This document shows positions 34,334 to 46,013 of a stretch of 64,000 nucleotides of DNA, piece after piece (the stretch's first letter is position 1; every line of letters begins with the position of its first letter). The notes below the pieces were generated by a model. It saw only the letters and a list, made by a program, of their open reading frames with translations. It did not search any database and was not told where the DNA came from. Source of the stretch: Areca catechu (lineage: Eukaryota; Streptophyta; Magnoliopsida; Arecales; Arecaceae). The translations under genes were made by a program, and so were the position numbers. The stretch lies in NCBI GenBank assembly GCA_021397845.1, contig CM038044.1:57077851-57141850 (forward strand), read 5' to 3'.

Positions 34334-35113
34334 GGAGATCCTGGGCTTCGCCCTGGAAGGTGGGACAGAACCCAGTTCGCCCACGCAAGCCCGGAGAACA
34401 GCTCGGCAAGCCGTGCAAGGCTTGAGAAAGCCTGCGGCCCCAGGGTTCAGTCCGGAGATCCTGGGCTTCGGCCTGGAAGGTGGGACAGAACCCAGTTCGC
34501 CCACGCAAGCCCGGAGAACAGCTCGGCAAGCCGCGCAAGGCTTGAGAAAGCCTGCGGCCTCGGGGTTCAGTCCGGAGATCCTGGGCTTCGGCCTGGAAGG
34601 TGGGACAGAACCCAGTTCGCCCACGCAAGCCCGGAGAACAGCTCGGCAAGCCGCGCAAGGCTTGAGAAAGCCTGCGGCCCCGGGGTTCAGTCCGGAGATC
34701 CTGGGCTTCAGCCTGGAAGGTGGGACAGAACCCTGTTCGCCCACGCAAGCCTGGAGAACAGCTCGGCAAGCCGCGCAAGGCTTGAGAAAGCCTGCGGCCC
34801 CGGGGTTCAGTCCGGAGATCCTGGGCTTCGGCCTGGAAGGTGGGATAGAACCCAGTTCGCCCATGCAAGCCCGGAGAACAGCTCGGCAAGCCGCGCAATG
34901 CTTGAGAAAGCCTGCGGCCGCGGGGTTCAGTCCGGAGATCCTGGGCTTCGGCCTGGAAGGTGGGACAGAACCCAGTTCGCCCACGCGAGCACGGAGAACT
35001 GCTCGGCAAGCCGCGCAAGGCTTGAGAAAGCCTGCGGCCACGGGGTTCAGTCCGGAAGTCCCGGGATTCGGCCTGGAAGGCAGGGCGGAAACCACTTCGC
35101 CCACGCAAGCATG
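34334..35113 (+). repeat. 120-bp tandem repeats in L 3' region
   Basis: About 6.5 units beginning GGAGATCCTGGGCTTCG at ~34,334, then every 120 bp to ~35,054 (the last diverged). Because 120 is a multiple of three, open frames run through on both strands (up to 383 codons). These are artefacts. Tandem arrays in this part of Tat elements are known, and some have given rise to satellites. Confidence 0.9.
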
Positions 35114-35421
35114 AAGGCAATCCCAAGGCCGGACCCGCTCAAGGCCTACTCTGATGCCACGCGGTCCGGAATGTCCCAGCCTTCGATCTGAGCGACGGAC
35201 GGGACCAGGTCCACACTCGTTCCGGCACTCCACATCGACACCTCAAGAAAGAAAAAGAGGAGATGGGAGAGTGGGGAAGAAAGTGAACTCGAGACTTAGT
35301 CAAAGGATGTTTTCATTAATCCAAGGAAAAATACAAAGCTGGGAATCCCGACAGGCTGGGAGTCTCCAAAAGAAAGAAGAAATACAACTACGACAACAGA
35401 GAAGGGAGAGAAGATGGTGGC
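35114..35421. other. L spacer between repeat array and antisense gene
   Basis: Non-coding, purine-rich at 35,240-35,410. On the minus strand it would hold the 3' untranslated part of the antisense gene. Confidence 0.4.
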
Positions 35422-37665
35422 TCAGTTTGGTGCGGGGTCGGAGCCCTCCGCCTGGGTCGCACGCTCCGCATCCTCGCCTTCAGCGGCGGCCGGCTCAGGC
35501 GGCTGCTCCGGAGCCACGGCTTCATCAGTCGCCGGGGCCGCAGGCATGGCGTCGGCCGCACCGGAGGCTCTGCTCTCAGGTCCTTGCTTCCTACCTCCGA
35601 GCACCACCCCACTGAGGTCGAGCTCGGGGTAGAAGGCCCCTACCTTCTCCCGGCACATCCGGAACCCCTTCAGGAAGGAGTCCACGGTGGCCTCCCGGAC
35701 CTCCGACGTGTATTCGTCGGAAGCATGGAACTTCGGGATGGCCTCCTGTGCCTCCCGCTTTGCGGCCTCCAGGAGCCCGTTGACGTACGCACTCCACTCC
35801 TTCGCCGCATTCGCATCTCGCCTGGCCTCCTCCAGCTGGCGCTCCAGCCACTGGGAGTGGGCCTGAAGACGAGCCCTCTCAGCTGTGTCCTCCTCCGCGC
35901 GATGCTGGTGAGAGACTCTCTCCTCCATCAGGGAAGACTCCAGCTCCTTGTTCCGCCCCTCAGCGCGCGCCAGGTCAGTCTGGAGGGCCTGATTATTTGC
36001 TCGTAGCTCGACCCCCTTTTCCATGAGGTCCTTGACGTCGGCCGCGAGCTTGCCGAGCTTCTTCTCCTTCTCGGCGTCCCTCTTCGCGTTCCCTACGAGG
36101 AAGTTCCTCAGTAGGAGAACGTCATTCCCAATCTGCACAGGTAAAGCAACCGGGTTAGAAGAGAGACCACCCGAGGTCACGAAAGACAGAAGAAAATGAG
36201 TTCGGGCTTACCATAAAGAGCTGCGGGAGGATCCCGAGCAAAGCATCAGCATAGTCCCGGCCGCCCCGAGCTCGACGATCCCGGGCTGTGGAGGCGTACT
36301 CCATCACCTTCTCCGTGAGCCCCTTGTCACAGATGACTGAACACCGGTGGGTGATCACCGGTGGCGGAGCCGTCAGTTCAGCCCCAGCGGCGACTGTCCC
36401 TCCAGCAGGAGCCGCAGCCGATGGGCCAGCAGAGGACACGGGCTGCGCCGTCGGAGCCGCGGCGATGATAGGGCCGGCGCTAGACGGAGCTGCGGACGGT
36501 GGAGCCCCCTCGATGGCAGCACCACCGGGTCTGACCGCTGAGGAATCAACGGCCCCACCCCGAGGCAGCCTGGGCGGGGGAGCAGCGGCCGCGGGACTAG
36601 GTATAGTCGCCGGCGCCACCTCCTGGCTCGCCTCGATGCGAGCCCTCTTGGCCGCGGGCTCATCCACTTCGGGGACGTCTCTCTGGGTCGCGCCCTCCAG
36701 GAGGCTCTCCAGTGAGAACTTCATGCCTGCAATACAAAAGAGTAGAAGGTCAGCTAGCTCGGTTATAAAGGAAAAAGAATGCAAGAGTCAAGGGAGGACC
36801 GAATCTCACCCGACTCGCGGATGGGACTGATCCCGGCCTCAAAAAGATTCTGCTCCGAAAGAAGAACCTCGAGCGCCGGGACCACGTCGCTCAGTAGCAG
36901 GGAGTAGGCCTCCTGGTCCGTCGACTCGACCTGAGAGTTCCAGTTCGGAGACCGGTCCGGTTCACTCCAGGCCCAGTCGACATCTTCGACCGAGGCAAAG
37001 AAAAACCGGCTCTTCCAGCCCTTGATAGAAGAAGGGAGGTCGAACCAGAGACACCTGGGCCAGGGCGAGATGTACCACCAGCCGTCATCAGTGGATTACC
37101 TCTTCAGGGTGAACATAGTCCTGAAGAGGGAGAAACGGGCAACGAACCCGTGAAAATGACAAAAAACTATGAAAGAAAAGATGACCCGGATGGCATTGGG
37201 AGCCAACTGGGCTGGAACAAGATGGAAGTGGCTAAGAAAGGAGAGGAAGAATGGGTGCAGAGGGAATCGAAGACCCCCGAGGAAGAAGTCTTCATAGAAG
37301 GCTATGCGGCCGGGGCCACTCATGGTGACGCGTTCCCCGGGCCGCGGAACGAATAGATGGATTGATCCCGGGATGCCGTAGGCCTCCCGGAGCAGAGAAA
37401 GATCACCCTCGATCATGGTGGAAGCATGATCGGAGGGACCGGTGGGAAGAAGAGGCGGAGCAGGAAGAGAAAGAAGAGGAAGGGCGGAAGCAATCGGAGG
37501 AGACTGGACCCCCCTGGGGATGCCGATGGTGACACCCCCAGGTTGCAGACGCCTGCTGATCTCCTCCGGGATTGTTTCCTCCTCTGAAGAGGAGGAAGAT
37601 GGAGTCCTCGGACGGGACGGACCGGCCTCATCCGGATTAGAAGAAACATAGCGACGACGCGCCAT
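35422..37665 (-). pseudogene. L antisense gene (aORF), three exons, one premature stop
   Basis: Exon 1 37,665-36,810, intron 36,809-36,727 (GTGAG...GCAG), exon 2 36,726-36,212, intron 36,211-36,133 (GTAAG...GCAG), exon 3 36,132-35,422. Exon phases fit (856+515+711 = 2,082 nt, 694 codons with stop). Exon 1 has a Ser-rich N-terminus (MARRRYVSSNPDEAGPSR), then FYEDFFLGGLRFPLHPF and LVPAQLAPNAIRVIFSFIVF, typical of the 'putative gypsy type transposon' domain, and WWYISPWP. A TAA at 37,096 breaks it. Exon 2 is Ala/Pro-rich, ending in YADALLGILPQLF. Exon 3 is a long predicted coiled coil (LRANNQALQTDLARAEGRN) followed by an acidic tail. Antisense genes of this kind are known in Tat elements; their function is unknown. 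Confidence 0.75.
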
Positions 37666-38130
37666 GACTAGGAGGGAAACAAAGATTCAGAGAAGAAGGA
37701 GGAGAGGGGAACTGGAAAGAAGGATGCAGGCACTCATCGAAAATATGCCATGCGAACGCGGGGCAACGGAAGTTAGCCTACAGCAAACCGCCCACGGAGC
37801 AAGGGGAAAGGCCTCATTCTGGAAAGTCCCCTCCTTTTCAAACTCAGTCGACAGCAGCTGTACCCACCATTCCACCCCGAGCCACTGGATGATCACCGCG
37901 TGGGCGCACGCCTGACACAGACGCCTCGTTAGCAGGGCAATGGCCTCTGCCTCGAAGCGACACATTTATTGTGGGCAAGTGGGCGACGCGTGGCGGCTTC
38001 CTATAGGGCTTCGGGCGCATCGAGAAGCGGCGACAAGGATCGTGGCAATTATGATGCAAGATCTTCGCCTCCCCACGTCATATCCGCATTTAATCCTGAC
38101 GTTCCATTCTACGACACCCCAACGGAACGA
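37666..38130. other. L 3' untranslated region and antisense promoter region
   Basis: It lies upstream of the antisense gene on the minus strand and upstream of the polypurine tract on the plus strand. No further gene was seen. The small frames are not conserved-looking. Confidence 0.4.
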
Positions 38131-38172
38131 CGGGCTGGGGGGCAACTGTTACGGCCATAACGATGACGTGGC
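38131..38172 (+). repeat. L polypurine tract and 26-bp stump of original 3' LTR
   Basis: GGGCTGGGGGGCAAC ends at 38,146. TGTTACGGCCATAACG then starts the LTR, which stops matching after GTGGC at 38,172 and continues as X LTR sequence (26,086 onward). Confidence 0.8.
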
Positions 38173-40764
38173 TTTATCCTTCGGGACATCGAGGGATGAG
38201 GGATGAAAGTCCCTTAGTTACCATCCTCCTTCATAAGCCACCATTCCATCTTCAAGCAAGGACGCTACCTGGAAGATCCACCTAGACACCCAACGAGAAG
38301 AGCCCTCCTCGACCACCATCTTCGACTCCTTTCCCAACACTTCATACTTTCTTATACCTCTACTTGCTATTTTCTAATCCTTTACTTGGTTTCTCGTAGG
38401 TCCTGTAGGTGCCACGGGCAAAGGACTCGGTCTCCCTTGCCTTTTGGACCATCGGATGAAAAGCCGACGAATCCGCAGGGTCGAAGGCTTGGTCCTCCAG
38501 GCCGCATCTGTGAGTGTGAGCGAACTCAGAATCAGGCACATCAGAATCTTCAAGGTTTGCACTTCCTAGTCTCCTAAGTAGGTATTGATTTAGAGCTAAG
38601 TCCACGGGATTTCTCAATCCCGAGGTCCTCTCTTCATCATTGTTTAGGAGCTAAGCTTGCATGCTAGAAGTTTCTTGTGCTTAAAGAACCTCTAAGTTTA
38701 ATCTTTGCTTGACTTCGAGAATCAGAAAATCTCTTAAAACCTAAATCACAAAAGAAAAAAATCTATTTGCATATCCATCTCATCATTAGTATAGTCCCAC
38801 ATCATCTTAGTCTCACATCAATTCCTGGTATCAGAGCAGGCTAGGACATTGTTCTCTTTAAGTACTCGGATCGGGTGCTTCACCATGGCCATCCGATCAT
38901 AGGAAAAAGTAGGGCTGCAAGACCCTTACATCCTATTCAAAGGGGATTTCCTATGGCGTGTAGGGGTACCGATGTGACTGACCCTTGAAGGGAAAAACAA
39001 AGAGATAGATTTTAGATCCTAAAGAAAAGTTTTGCATCATTAGATTTCAACATCTTTAAAATTTCTACATTTTTCTAATCCAGTACATGGTCTGCTATTT
39101 TAGTTGTTTCTACCTGTTACGGCCGTAACGATGACATGGCCGGGCTCAGATACCGTCGGATATGATCGAGCCACGTGGAGGTTTCTTCGACCGAGTCAGC
39201 GCCACTTTGCCGAGATCGAGCTCGGCAAGGCTACTTCGCCATACGACTTCCCAAGACGAAATCGCCCTCGCCGAAGTCGAGCTCGGTTCGGGGCTCCTCC
39301 TGCCACCTCGCCAGGCGTCCACCCAGGAGGTGTACGCCTAGGCCGAGGTCGGCCTCTTCTTCGCTCCTTCGCCAGGTGACCCCCAGAGGCGGGTCCACCT
39401 CGGTCGAAGCCAGACGACCTCCGGCCACCCCGCCAGGTGTCCACCCGGGAGGGGTCCACCTAGGCCGAGGTCGGCCGCTTCTTCGCTCCTTCGCTAGGTG
39501 ACCCCCAGAGGTAGGTCCACCTCGGCCGAAGCCAGATGACCTCCTGCCACCTCGCCAGGTGTCCACCCAGGAGGGGTCCACCTAGGCCGAGGTCGGCTGA
39601 TCCTTCGCTCCTTCGCCAGGTGGCCCCCGGAGACGGGTCCACCTCGGCCGAAGCCAGGCGACCTCCTGCCACCTCGCCAGGTGTCCGCCCAGGAGGGGTC
39701 CACCTAGGCCGAGGTCGGTCGATCCTTCGTTTCTTCGCCAGGTGACCCCCAGAGACGGGTCCACCTCGGTCAAAGCCAGGCGACCTCCTACCACCTCGCC
39801 AGGTGTCCACCCAGGAGGGGTCCACCTAGGTCGAGGTCGGCCAATCCTTCGCTCCTTCGCCAGGTGGCCCCCGGAGACGGGTCCACCTCGGCCGAAGCCA
39901 GGTGACCCCCTGCCACCTCGCCAGGTGTCCACCCAGGAGGGGTCCACCTCGGCTGAGGTCAGGCCGCCCATATAGAGAAGATCCCAAAAAAAGAGGCACA
40001 GGTTCCGAGGTCGACCCTCGAGCCGTGCGCATCACAGGCGGCGCCCCGTATGGATGGCGGCGACATGCAAAACACCATTTGCATCGGCCCGACAGGTCCC
40101 GCAGTCGAGAGGCACGGTTCTGACAAAACAGGGCCCGTAAACAGACGGCGCCTGCACTTGGGAAGGAGAGCGCTCTCACTGGGCCCGAGGTCTGACCGGC
40201 CGCCTTACCAGCGCCACCCCACTTCTGTCTTTGCCCTTTCCCCGCTGGGCTTGGCGAACGAGGTCGGAAAGCCGCCTGGCCCTCAACACCGAAGGGGGAA
40301 AGAGAAAAGGATGGGAAGGGGAGCCTCCCAGGAGGAGAAGACAGGCGAACAGCGAGAGGAGATAAAAGGAAGGAAGCTGGGGACGACAAGGTAAGCTGAT
40401 CGGGCTGGGGACAAGTAAGAAAAAGTGGCCAAAAGCCTCGTTCCGAGGGTGAGATCCAAGGTCCCGAGAGGGGATCGCTTGGCATGAGCTCGTCAAGAAG
40501 GCCCGGCCGAATTTCTGGTCCCCATAGCACCTTTCTTGCTAGTAAATTCTCTGAGCCTGGGACTCCTTCAGGGGCCCGTCTTGGAGAACCTGTTCCTTCT
40601 CGTCGTCTACTAAGTTGACCGTCGGAGCTCCCTCACCGGGATCCCCAGCCAGGGTCTTCTGACACTCTCTTGCAGGTCCGCTCCAGCCAGGAGGCTCCGG
40701 GAGCCAGGCGATCCGGTAGGATCGACGGATCCGAGGCACGGGCGCGGCGACGAGATCGGCAACA
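38173..40764 (+). repeat. 2,592-bp duplication of the X/L left boundary
   Basis: It matches 26,086-28,677 base for base in length with scattered substitutions. It comprises the end of the X 5' LTR (38,173-38,820), X primer site and leader (38,821-39,109), the ctacc target (39,110-39,114) and a full L LTR (39,115-40,764). Since it includes the target site and L LTR, it formed after L had inserted. Confidence 0.9.
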
Positions 40765-40769
40765 CTACC

Positions 40770-41062
40770 TACAAAAATCTTTGATTTTGCTGATTTTTAT
40801 ATTACTGGTTCTGCATAATTAATAGTATTTTTTAAAATTTTCTCATATTTTATTTCAGTTTGTAGATTTTCTACATGCCTGAATACTCCCTGAGAATAAA
40901 TCTACTCTGAAATTCTAACAAGTGCATTTCATCATACTTTCATTTCCATATATTTTAACTTTGCACTTTAGGTTCATTTTATTTAATTTCGGCATCTTAT
41001 ATTTCTGCTAATATACATCAAAATACAAAACAAGGAACTTAAATACATTTCATTAGGCCATG
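40770..41062 (+). other. X leader, segment between L and E2
   Basis: AT-rich non-coding sequence that continues 26,891-27,022 after L. Confidence 0.6.
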
Positions 41063-42932
41063 TGTTGGAAATTGTGTCCCAAAGCTAATCATCTAGGCTG
41101 TAGATGATTGTACTATCTTATAACTGTATATGATTTTTTAATGAATAAAAGTTATTATTTTGGCTATTCATCATATTTACATTTTTCTGAAATGAACTCT
41201 TGTATGATGGAGTCCTTGAAACTATAATTGTTTGATATAAGAGAATATATCAAGTAGTTCTTAAATTGGTTCACAACCAAAGGATACATTATTATAGGAT
41301 GACGATGTATCAAGTGTAGGTTGTTGTATGTCATATTTGTTGGTTGTCCTCTTAACTAAGGAGTGTGGAGATACTGGTGTGATATGTAAGTGAAATGTAT
41401 GACATCTCACTGAATGTAACCATCTGCGGAGCTCCCTTCTGCTAAAGGGTTGCTCGCGAAGGGATAAGGATATATGCATCCCTTAGACCTGAGATCATCA
41501 TGGTAGCTTAAAAGCAACTCACTATACTTTAGTACCAGACTACCTGGATTTCTAATCCAGTGATGGAACGTTTCTGGGTGCAGTCAAGTACTTGTGGAGC
41601 GGTGATGGATCAAGATGGAATTGACCCCTCCAAATAGTTTAGAGTGAATGACTCACTATGTCTCAATTTAGCAAAACCTTGGCCAAGGTAGTTCTTGTGA
41701 GGAGTCACAGAACTTGTAAAGTTGAGACATGATCTGGATAAACCAAATTAGGGTTGGCAATCAAACCCTAGGTCATCCTGAGCATTTTGAGGTCAAAGGG
41801 ATAAATTATGTGGTAATCATATGCCAGAGGTTCTTGTGAGGTGCTCTGCATCTTCGACATATCCGGATGTCGGGTATCATTGCTAGATGAGGACTTTAAC
41901 TGGTACTAGAAATGTTCCAGTGCTACCGGCTTAGTGTTCGAACCTATGGGATCACACACCATAGGGATTTCTATCTGATCTTAAGGCTGATCGATGATTG
42001 AGAATCGCTTGCGATCTCCGGAGGTCAATATGATTGACCTTGTTCTATGTGTCGACACTTGGTATTTTGCAAGTATCGATACTTGGGGAACTATCAATAC
42101 TTGGTGTTTTGCATGAGTCGACACTTGCCATGACGAGCAGTTTTCTGGAAAGAATTTTCTGGAATGTTTGACTTCGAATTTTGAATTCAAAAGTCAAACT
42201 TTTGGGCATTTTGGCTCCAAGCATTTATGGTATGATAGTCATACTTACCTTCTATGGCTTGGACTCATTTGGAATGCCCCTTGACTCTCTTCCCCAATCA
42301 CTCCTCCTTCCTCTTTCTCCCTCTCATGGCTGTCCTTATAAATGAAGGTCATTATGGAGGCTACTAAGATTATGCTAATGGTTTAGCTAATAGTTCTTTA
42401 AGAGAAAAGAAGAGAGGAAGAAGAAGGGTCTAGTGAGGACTAGGGATTGGGTGTGAGAAACCTAGCATTCAAGCTAGGTCTTGGGAAGAGTGTTTCTTGG
42501 GAAGGGTTCCACCACTCCTTGTCTTCCCGGAAGAAGAAGATCGGCCTGAAGGATCCCGAAGAGCTAGTACTTCGAGGGAGTTGATTAGAGTCGAGCCCTG
42601 GTTTGGATCACCTATAGAGGCCAGACACTTGTGTGGCTCGAGCACCCTCATCCTTCTCAGCACTTTCAAAGATATTAAGGTATGGTACTTTGTATCTTTG
42701 TATATTTCTCTTTGTTGATGTTTTGCTTACATGCTAGATCATTTTGCTAGGTCCTGTTGCAGGCAGATCGGTAGATCATTTTGATCTATCTACCGATCAT
42801 TTTGCTAGGTCCTGTTGCAGGCAGATCGGTAGATCATTTTGATCTATCTACCGAGCCTTCCACTGTGCATGTTTTAAAATAGTTTTAAAATGCATCCTTT
42901 CTGCCCTACTTGCGTGAATAGTTTCACCTTCA
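41063..42932 (+). repeat. E2, solo LTR of E family
   Basis: TGTTGGAAATTGTGTCCC to TTTCACCTTCA, homologous to E1. The flanks ccatg (41,058-41,062) and tcatg (42,933-42,937) are a target duplication with one change. There is no primer site after it. It carries the GTGTCGACACTTGG type of motif array (42,047-42,130), where E1 has GAGTCGACTCG. Confidence 0.75.
42737..42852 (+). repeat. 58-bp tandem duplication in E2
   Basis: Two exact-looking copies (42,737-42,794 and 42,795-42,852), each containing the inverted repeat CGGTAGATC...GATCTATCTACCG. E1 and E0 have one copy. Confidence 0.85.
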
Positions 42933-43373
42933 TCATGTGTATGCCATCATCTATATAATTGACTTAAGGGCGACAATATCATAAGAAAAGAGAAGGAGGT
43001 CATTACCTTTCCTTGGCCTGAAAACCACCAACTTGCATTTCGAACCTAAGGCTAACCTAAAATCAATTAGTAACCTAATAGCTTAGGGACATCAACGAGT
43101 TGGGTTTAACCATTATGGGGAAGCTAGTTCATGCAACCCTTCAATTAGTATTGGGAAGCTGGTATCTAAGGCAAGAGGTTTAGCATCAAACGACCTAAGC
43201 GGTGTTGTGGTTCCTTAATTGGGTCCTTGCGAAAGCAAGGAAGGCCTCTCACTCTCCCACCTCTTACCTAGCCGGTGAAAGAGCTAGTTGTTGTGTTGTG
43301 TGTCTTCTACGTTAACCCATTCTTTTGAACTCCTAGGTCTAGCAAAATCGTAGCACCGTTCTTTATGTGTTGC
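42933..43373 (+). other. X leader, gag-proximal segment
   Basis: Non-coding. The phrase 'agggacatcaacgagt' and the 'ctcccacctcttacct' stretch recur in Y (52,620-52,930) and Z, so it is an old family leader. Confidence 0.6.
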
Positions 43374-44690
43374 ATGTCGACTAGGTCAGGAGTCCCGTAT
43401 CACCCACATCACTCTCAATCAGGTGAACCCATGGAGACCAACCTCGAGAATCAAATGAGGCTCATCATTGAACATCTAGCCATGTTGACCCAAAGATTTG
43501 ATGAGTTTGAAACTAGGTTAGGAACTCTACAAAAGGGAAAGGGTCCACCCACTGAACTTGAGTCTGTTTCACCTCCCCACCCTAGGGAACCCCCTCAACA
43601 TGATCCCTCCTTAGAGGCTGAACCCAAGAGAGTCCCATATCCTAACCCAGCCCAAGAGATTCATCCTAGGAGACCCAATCAGGAGATCATGGACTAAGAA
43701 GAGAGAGCCATTAGAAACATTAAGCTAGAAGCACCTACCTTCTATGGCAGTCTAGATCCCAAAGTGTACATAGATTGGGAGGAAGACATAGAACAATACT
43801 TCGAGTAGTACACTATGTCAGAAAGAATGAAGTTCAAATTTGCCAAACTTAGGTTGGTTCGCCAGGCTAGGTTATATTGGAATAGTGTTGAGAGGCTGAT
43901 AGGGCAAAGAGGAGAAGAACCCATAGCAACCTGGGGGGACATGAAAGCTAGGCTTAGAGAGAAGTACCTACCACTGTCTTACACCCAGAAGTTTTTGGAC
44001 CAATGGCAAAATTTGAATCAAGGAAATAAGAGCATGGCCGAGTACATCGCAAAGTTTGATGAGTATGTCATGCGATGTAACGTTGATGAATCTGAATCTA
44101 TGACCCTATCTAAGTTTAGGGCTGGCCTACATCCAGATATTCAAAGGGAGCTTTATTTTAGAGAGATCAATGACTTGGAGTAGGCTTACCAAATTGTGAG
44201 GAATTGTGAGCATTTCTAAAGAACACCCACCTATCATAGATCTGAACCCTTTAGGAACCCTAGTCAAATCCCAGGATCTAGCCAAGGGTATAGTCAAGTC
44301 TACCCGAGTTGACTCAGTTTGAGCCGACCTAAACCCGAGTCAACCCAACCCGAGCCAACCCAATCTGAGCCAACCCGACCCAGTTTTAGTAGAGAAGAGA
44401 AAGGTAAATCAATAGAAGTCCAGAGAAGCCCCAATCCTCATAACACAAGTTTTAGATGTCATAAACCAAGGCATTATGCTAGCCAGTGCACCTCCAAAGC
44501 CCTACTTATAGAAGAGCAAGCTGAAAATGAATTAAAACCCATTGCTAAACCAAAAGGAGAAGTGTATGAAGCAAAAGATCAATTGTTGGAAGAATATGAG
44601 GGAGAGGAAGAACTGTTCAAGTCTAAAGACCTGTTAGGAGTAGTTAGGTGCATCATAACCCATAACATAGTGCAAGAAGATTGGCGTAGG
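43374..44690 (+). pseudogene. gag: X gag
   Basis: Starts MSTRSGVPYHPHHSQS, then a coiled N-terminus and proline-rich linker. The capsid (Retrotrans_gag-like) region is at 43,700-44,200 with APTFYGSLDPKVYIDWE, QARLYWNSVE and REKYLPLSYTQKFLDQWQ. A degenerate knuckle is at ~44,450 (FRCHKPRHYASQC; the first Cys and the Gly are lost). In-frame stops occur at 43,695, 43,806, 44,181 and several sites to 44,310. A frame change near 44,690 leads into protease. Confidence 0.75.
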
Positions 44691-45058
44691 ACTAACAACA
44701 AACCTTTGTCAAGTTAAGGAATAAGGTGTGCAAGATCATAGTAGACAGTGGGAGCTGTGTCAACGCCGTCTCATTGAGTACTGTCAAGTCTTTAGGATTG
44801 ACCCCAGTTCCCCATCCCAACCCCTATGAGGTCTCATGGATAGATTCGACTTCCATACCTATCAAGTCTAGATGCCAAGTTTTGATCAAATTGCAATTAC
44901 ATGAGGAAGAGATTTGGTGTGATGTCCTTCCCATGGAAGTCAGTAGCATTATCCTAGGTCAACCCTGGCTTTACGATCATGATGCCACCCTTTTTGGTCG
45001 GGCCAATACCTGTGCCTTAGGTCACCATGGGAAGAAATTTGTAATCAGTCCAACTTAA
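44691..45058 (+). pseudogene. pro: X protease
   Basis: KIIVDSGSCVNAVSLSTV carries the aspartic protease DSG motif, and MEVSSIILGQPWLYDHDA the conserved ILGxPWL segment. It ends at TAA 45,056, and the same frame continues through the acidic spacer with further stops. Confidence 0.75.
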
Positions 45059-46013
45059 CCTAAGGATCAAACTAAAAGAGGATCTAGTAGCCTAAAGGAA
45101 AGGAAGCCAGGAATTGACCTGATCAAGGCCAAGGAGTTAGAAAAAGAGGTTACTAAGGGAACCCCTACTTGGATCTTGGCCACTAAAGATAATCATGAGC
45201 CGACTTAAAGAGAACACCCTCAAGAAGTAGTTGAGGCTCTGAAAGAATTTGAGGAAGAACCCTTTGAAGAATTTTAAAGAGAAAAGGCTGAACTTACTGA
45301 GAATTTAAATGAAGAAACCCTTGAGCCCAGTGATGACTTTAAGTTTGACAACATTGAACTCATTGAAAATCTAGAGAAAGAAACTCTTGAGCCCATCGAA
45401 GAATCCAAAGGAGACATCTATGAATCAAGTCTAGTGGAGGAGTTAGAAAAAGAGATTACTGAGGAACCCAACCCTACCATTAGAGTCTTACCTGAGGAGC
45501 CACTAGAAGAAAGCCCACTTACAGAGTCCAGTCCTAAAATCCAGGAACCCAAGGAATTTATTGGGGATTTGTGTTATTTAACCCAGTACCCTCAAGAAGA
45601 GCCCACTCCTTGAGCCTCAACCCGAGATCTCATTCTGTTCCCTTATAAAGAGTTCATTCCTCCAACCCCAGTTGATGACATTTTTCTGAAACTGACTAAG
45701 TTTTCCTTTCCTAAAAACCCTGCACTTGCAATGACCGAATTCTCCATCCTTCAATTTGACCTTATGTCACCCATAGATCGATGCTCAAATCTTAAGGTCA
45801 TCCTGAGTAACCAAGGTCTGTTTCATGCTTTCAATAAACTATCCCAAGACTCCAATTTTTATATTCTATCATACCCTAAGGTTTCCAATGTTTCCCAAAC
45901 TTTCAAATTACACTTTGTTGAGGTCATTCAGTTGCACCAGTTTTTTGAGTATGTTAGGTTTGCGACCTACTTTTGGAAGACCTTATTGGCATTTGCTAGG
46001 GATCCATTGTAAA
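45059..46013 (+). pseudogene. X acidic spacer and unknown domain
   Basis: In the protease frame, a Glu-rich repetitive stretch (KETLEPIEESK-like units, 45,240-45,600) is followed by an unrecognised domain that matches Y: RDLILFPYKEFIPPTPVDDI against RDISAYPLMTVIPQVPIEDL, and RFATYFWKTLLAFA against RFATYLWKTLWHLL. Stops are at 45,056, ~45,206, ~45,275 and 45,611. This is where reverse transcriptase would be expected, and no reverse-transcriptase motif is present. Confidence 0.6.

Larger units (their letters stand above)
27028..40764 (+). mobile_element. L, Tat-lineage gypsy element with duplicated right boundary
   Basis: Inserted in the X leader with target ctacc at 27,023-27,027 and 40,765-40,769. 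Parts: 5' LTR 27,028-28,677, primer site, gag-pol 28,757-34,207, a 120-bp repeat array, antisense gene 35,422-37,665, polypurine tract, and a 26-bp start of the 3' LTR (38,147-38,172). Then come a copy of X sequence and a complete second LTR (39,115-40,764). A single pol frame without a chromodomain, two RNase H-like regions and the antisense ORF place it in the Tat lineage. Confidence 0.85.

Noticed and set aside
33975..35233. Open frames of 267-383 codons on both strands
   Set aside because: They coincide with the 120-bp repeat array; a stop-free unit whose length is a multiple of three gives such frames automatically.
36288..36830. 180-codon plus-strand frame rich in Ala, Gly and Ser
   Set aside because: Antisense shadow of the Ala/Pro-rich second exon of the antisense gene.
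39115..40764. Independent solo LTR of L inserted next to L
   Set aside because: It would need its own target duplication in unrelated flank; instead its left flank is a copy of the original X flank including ctacc.
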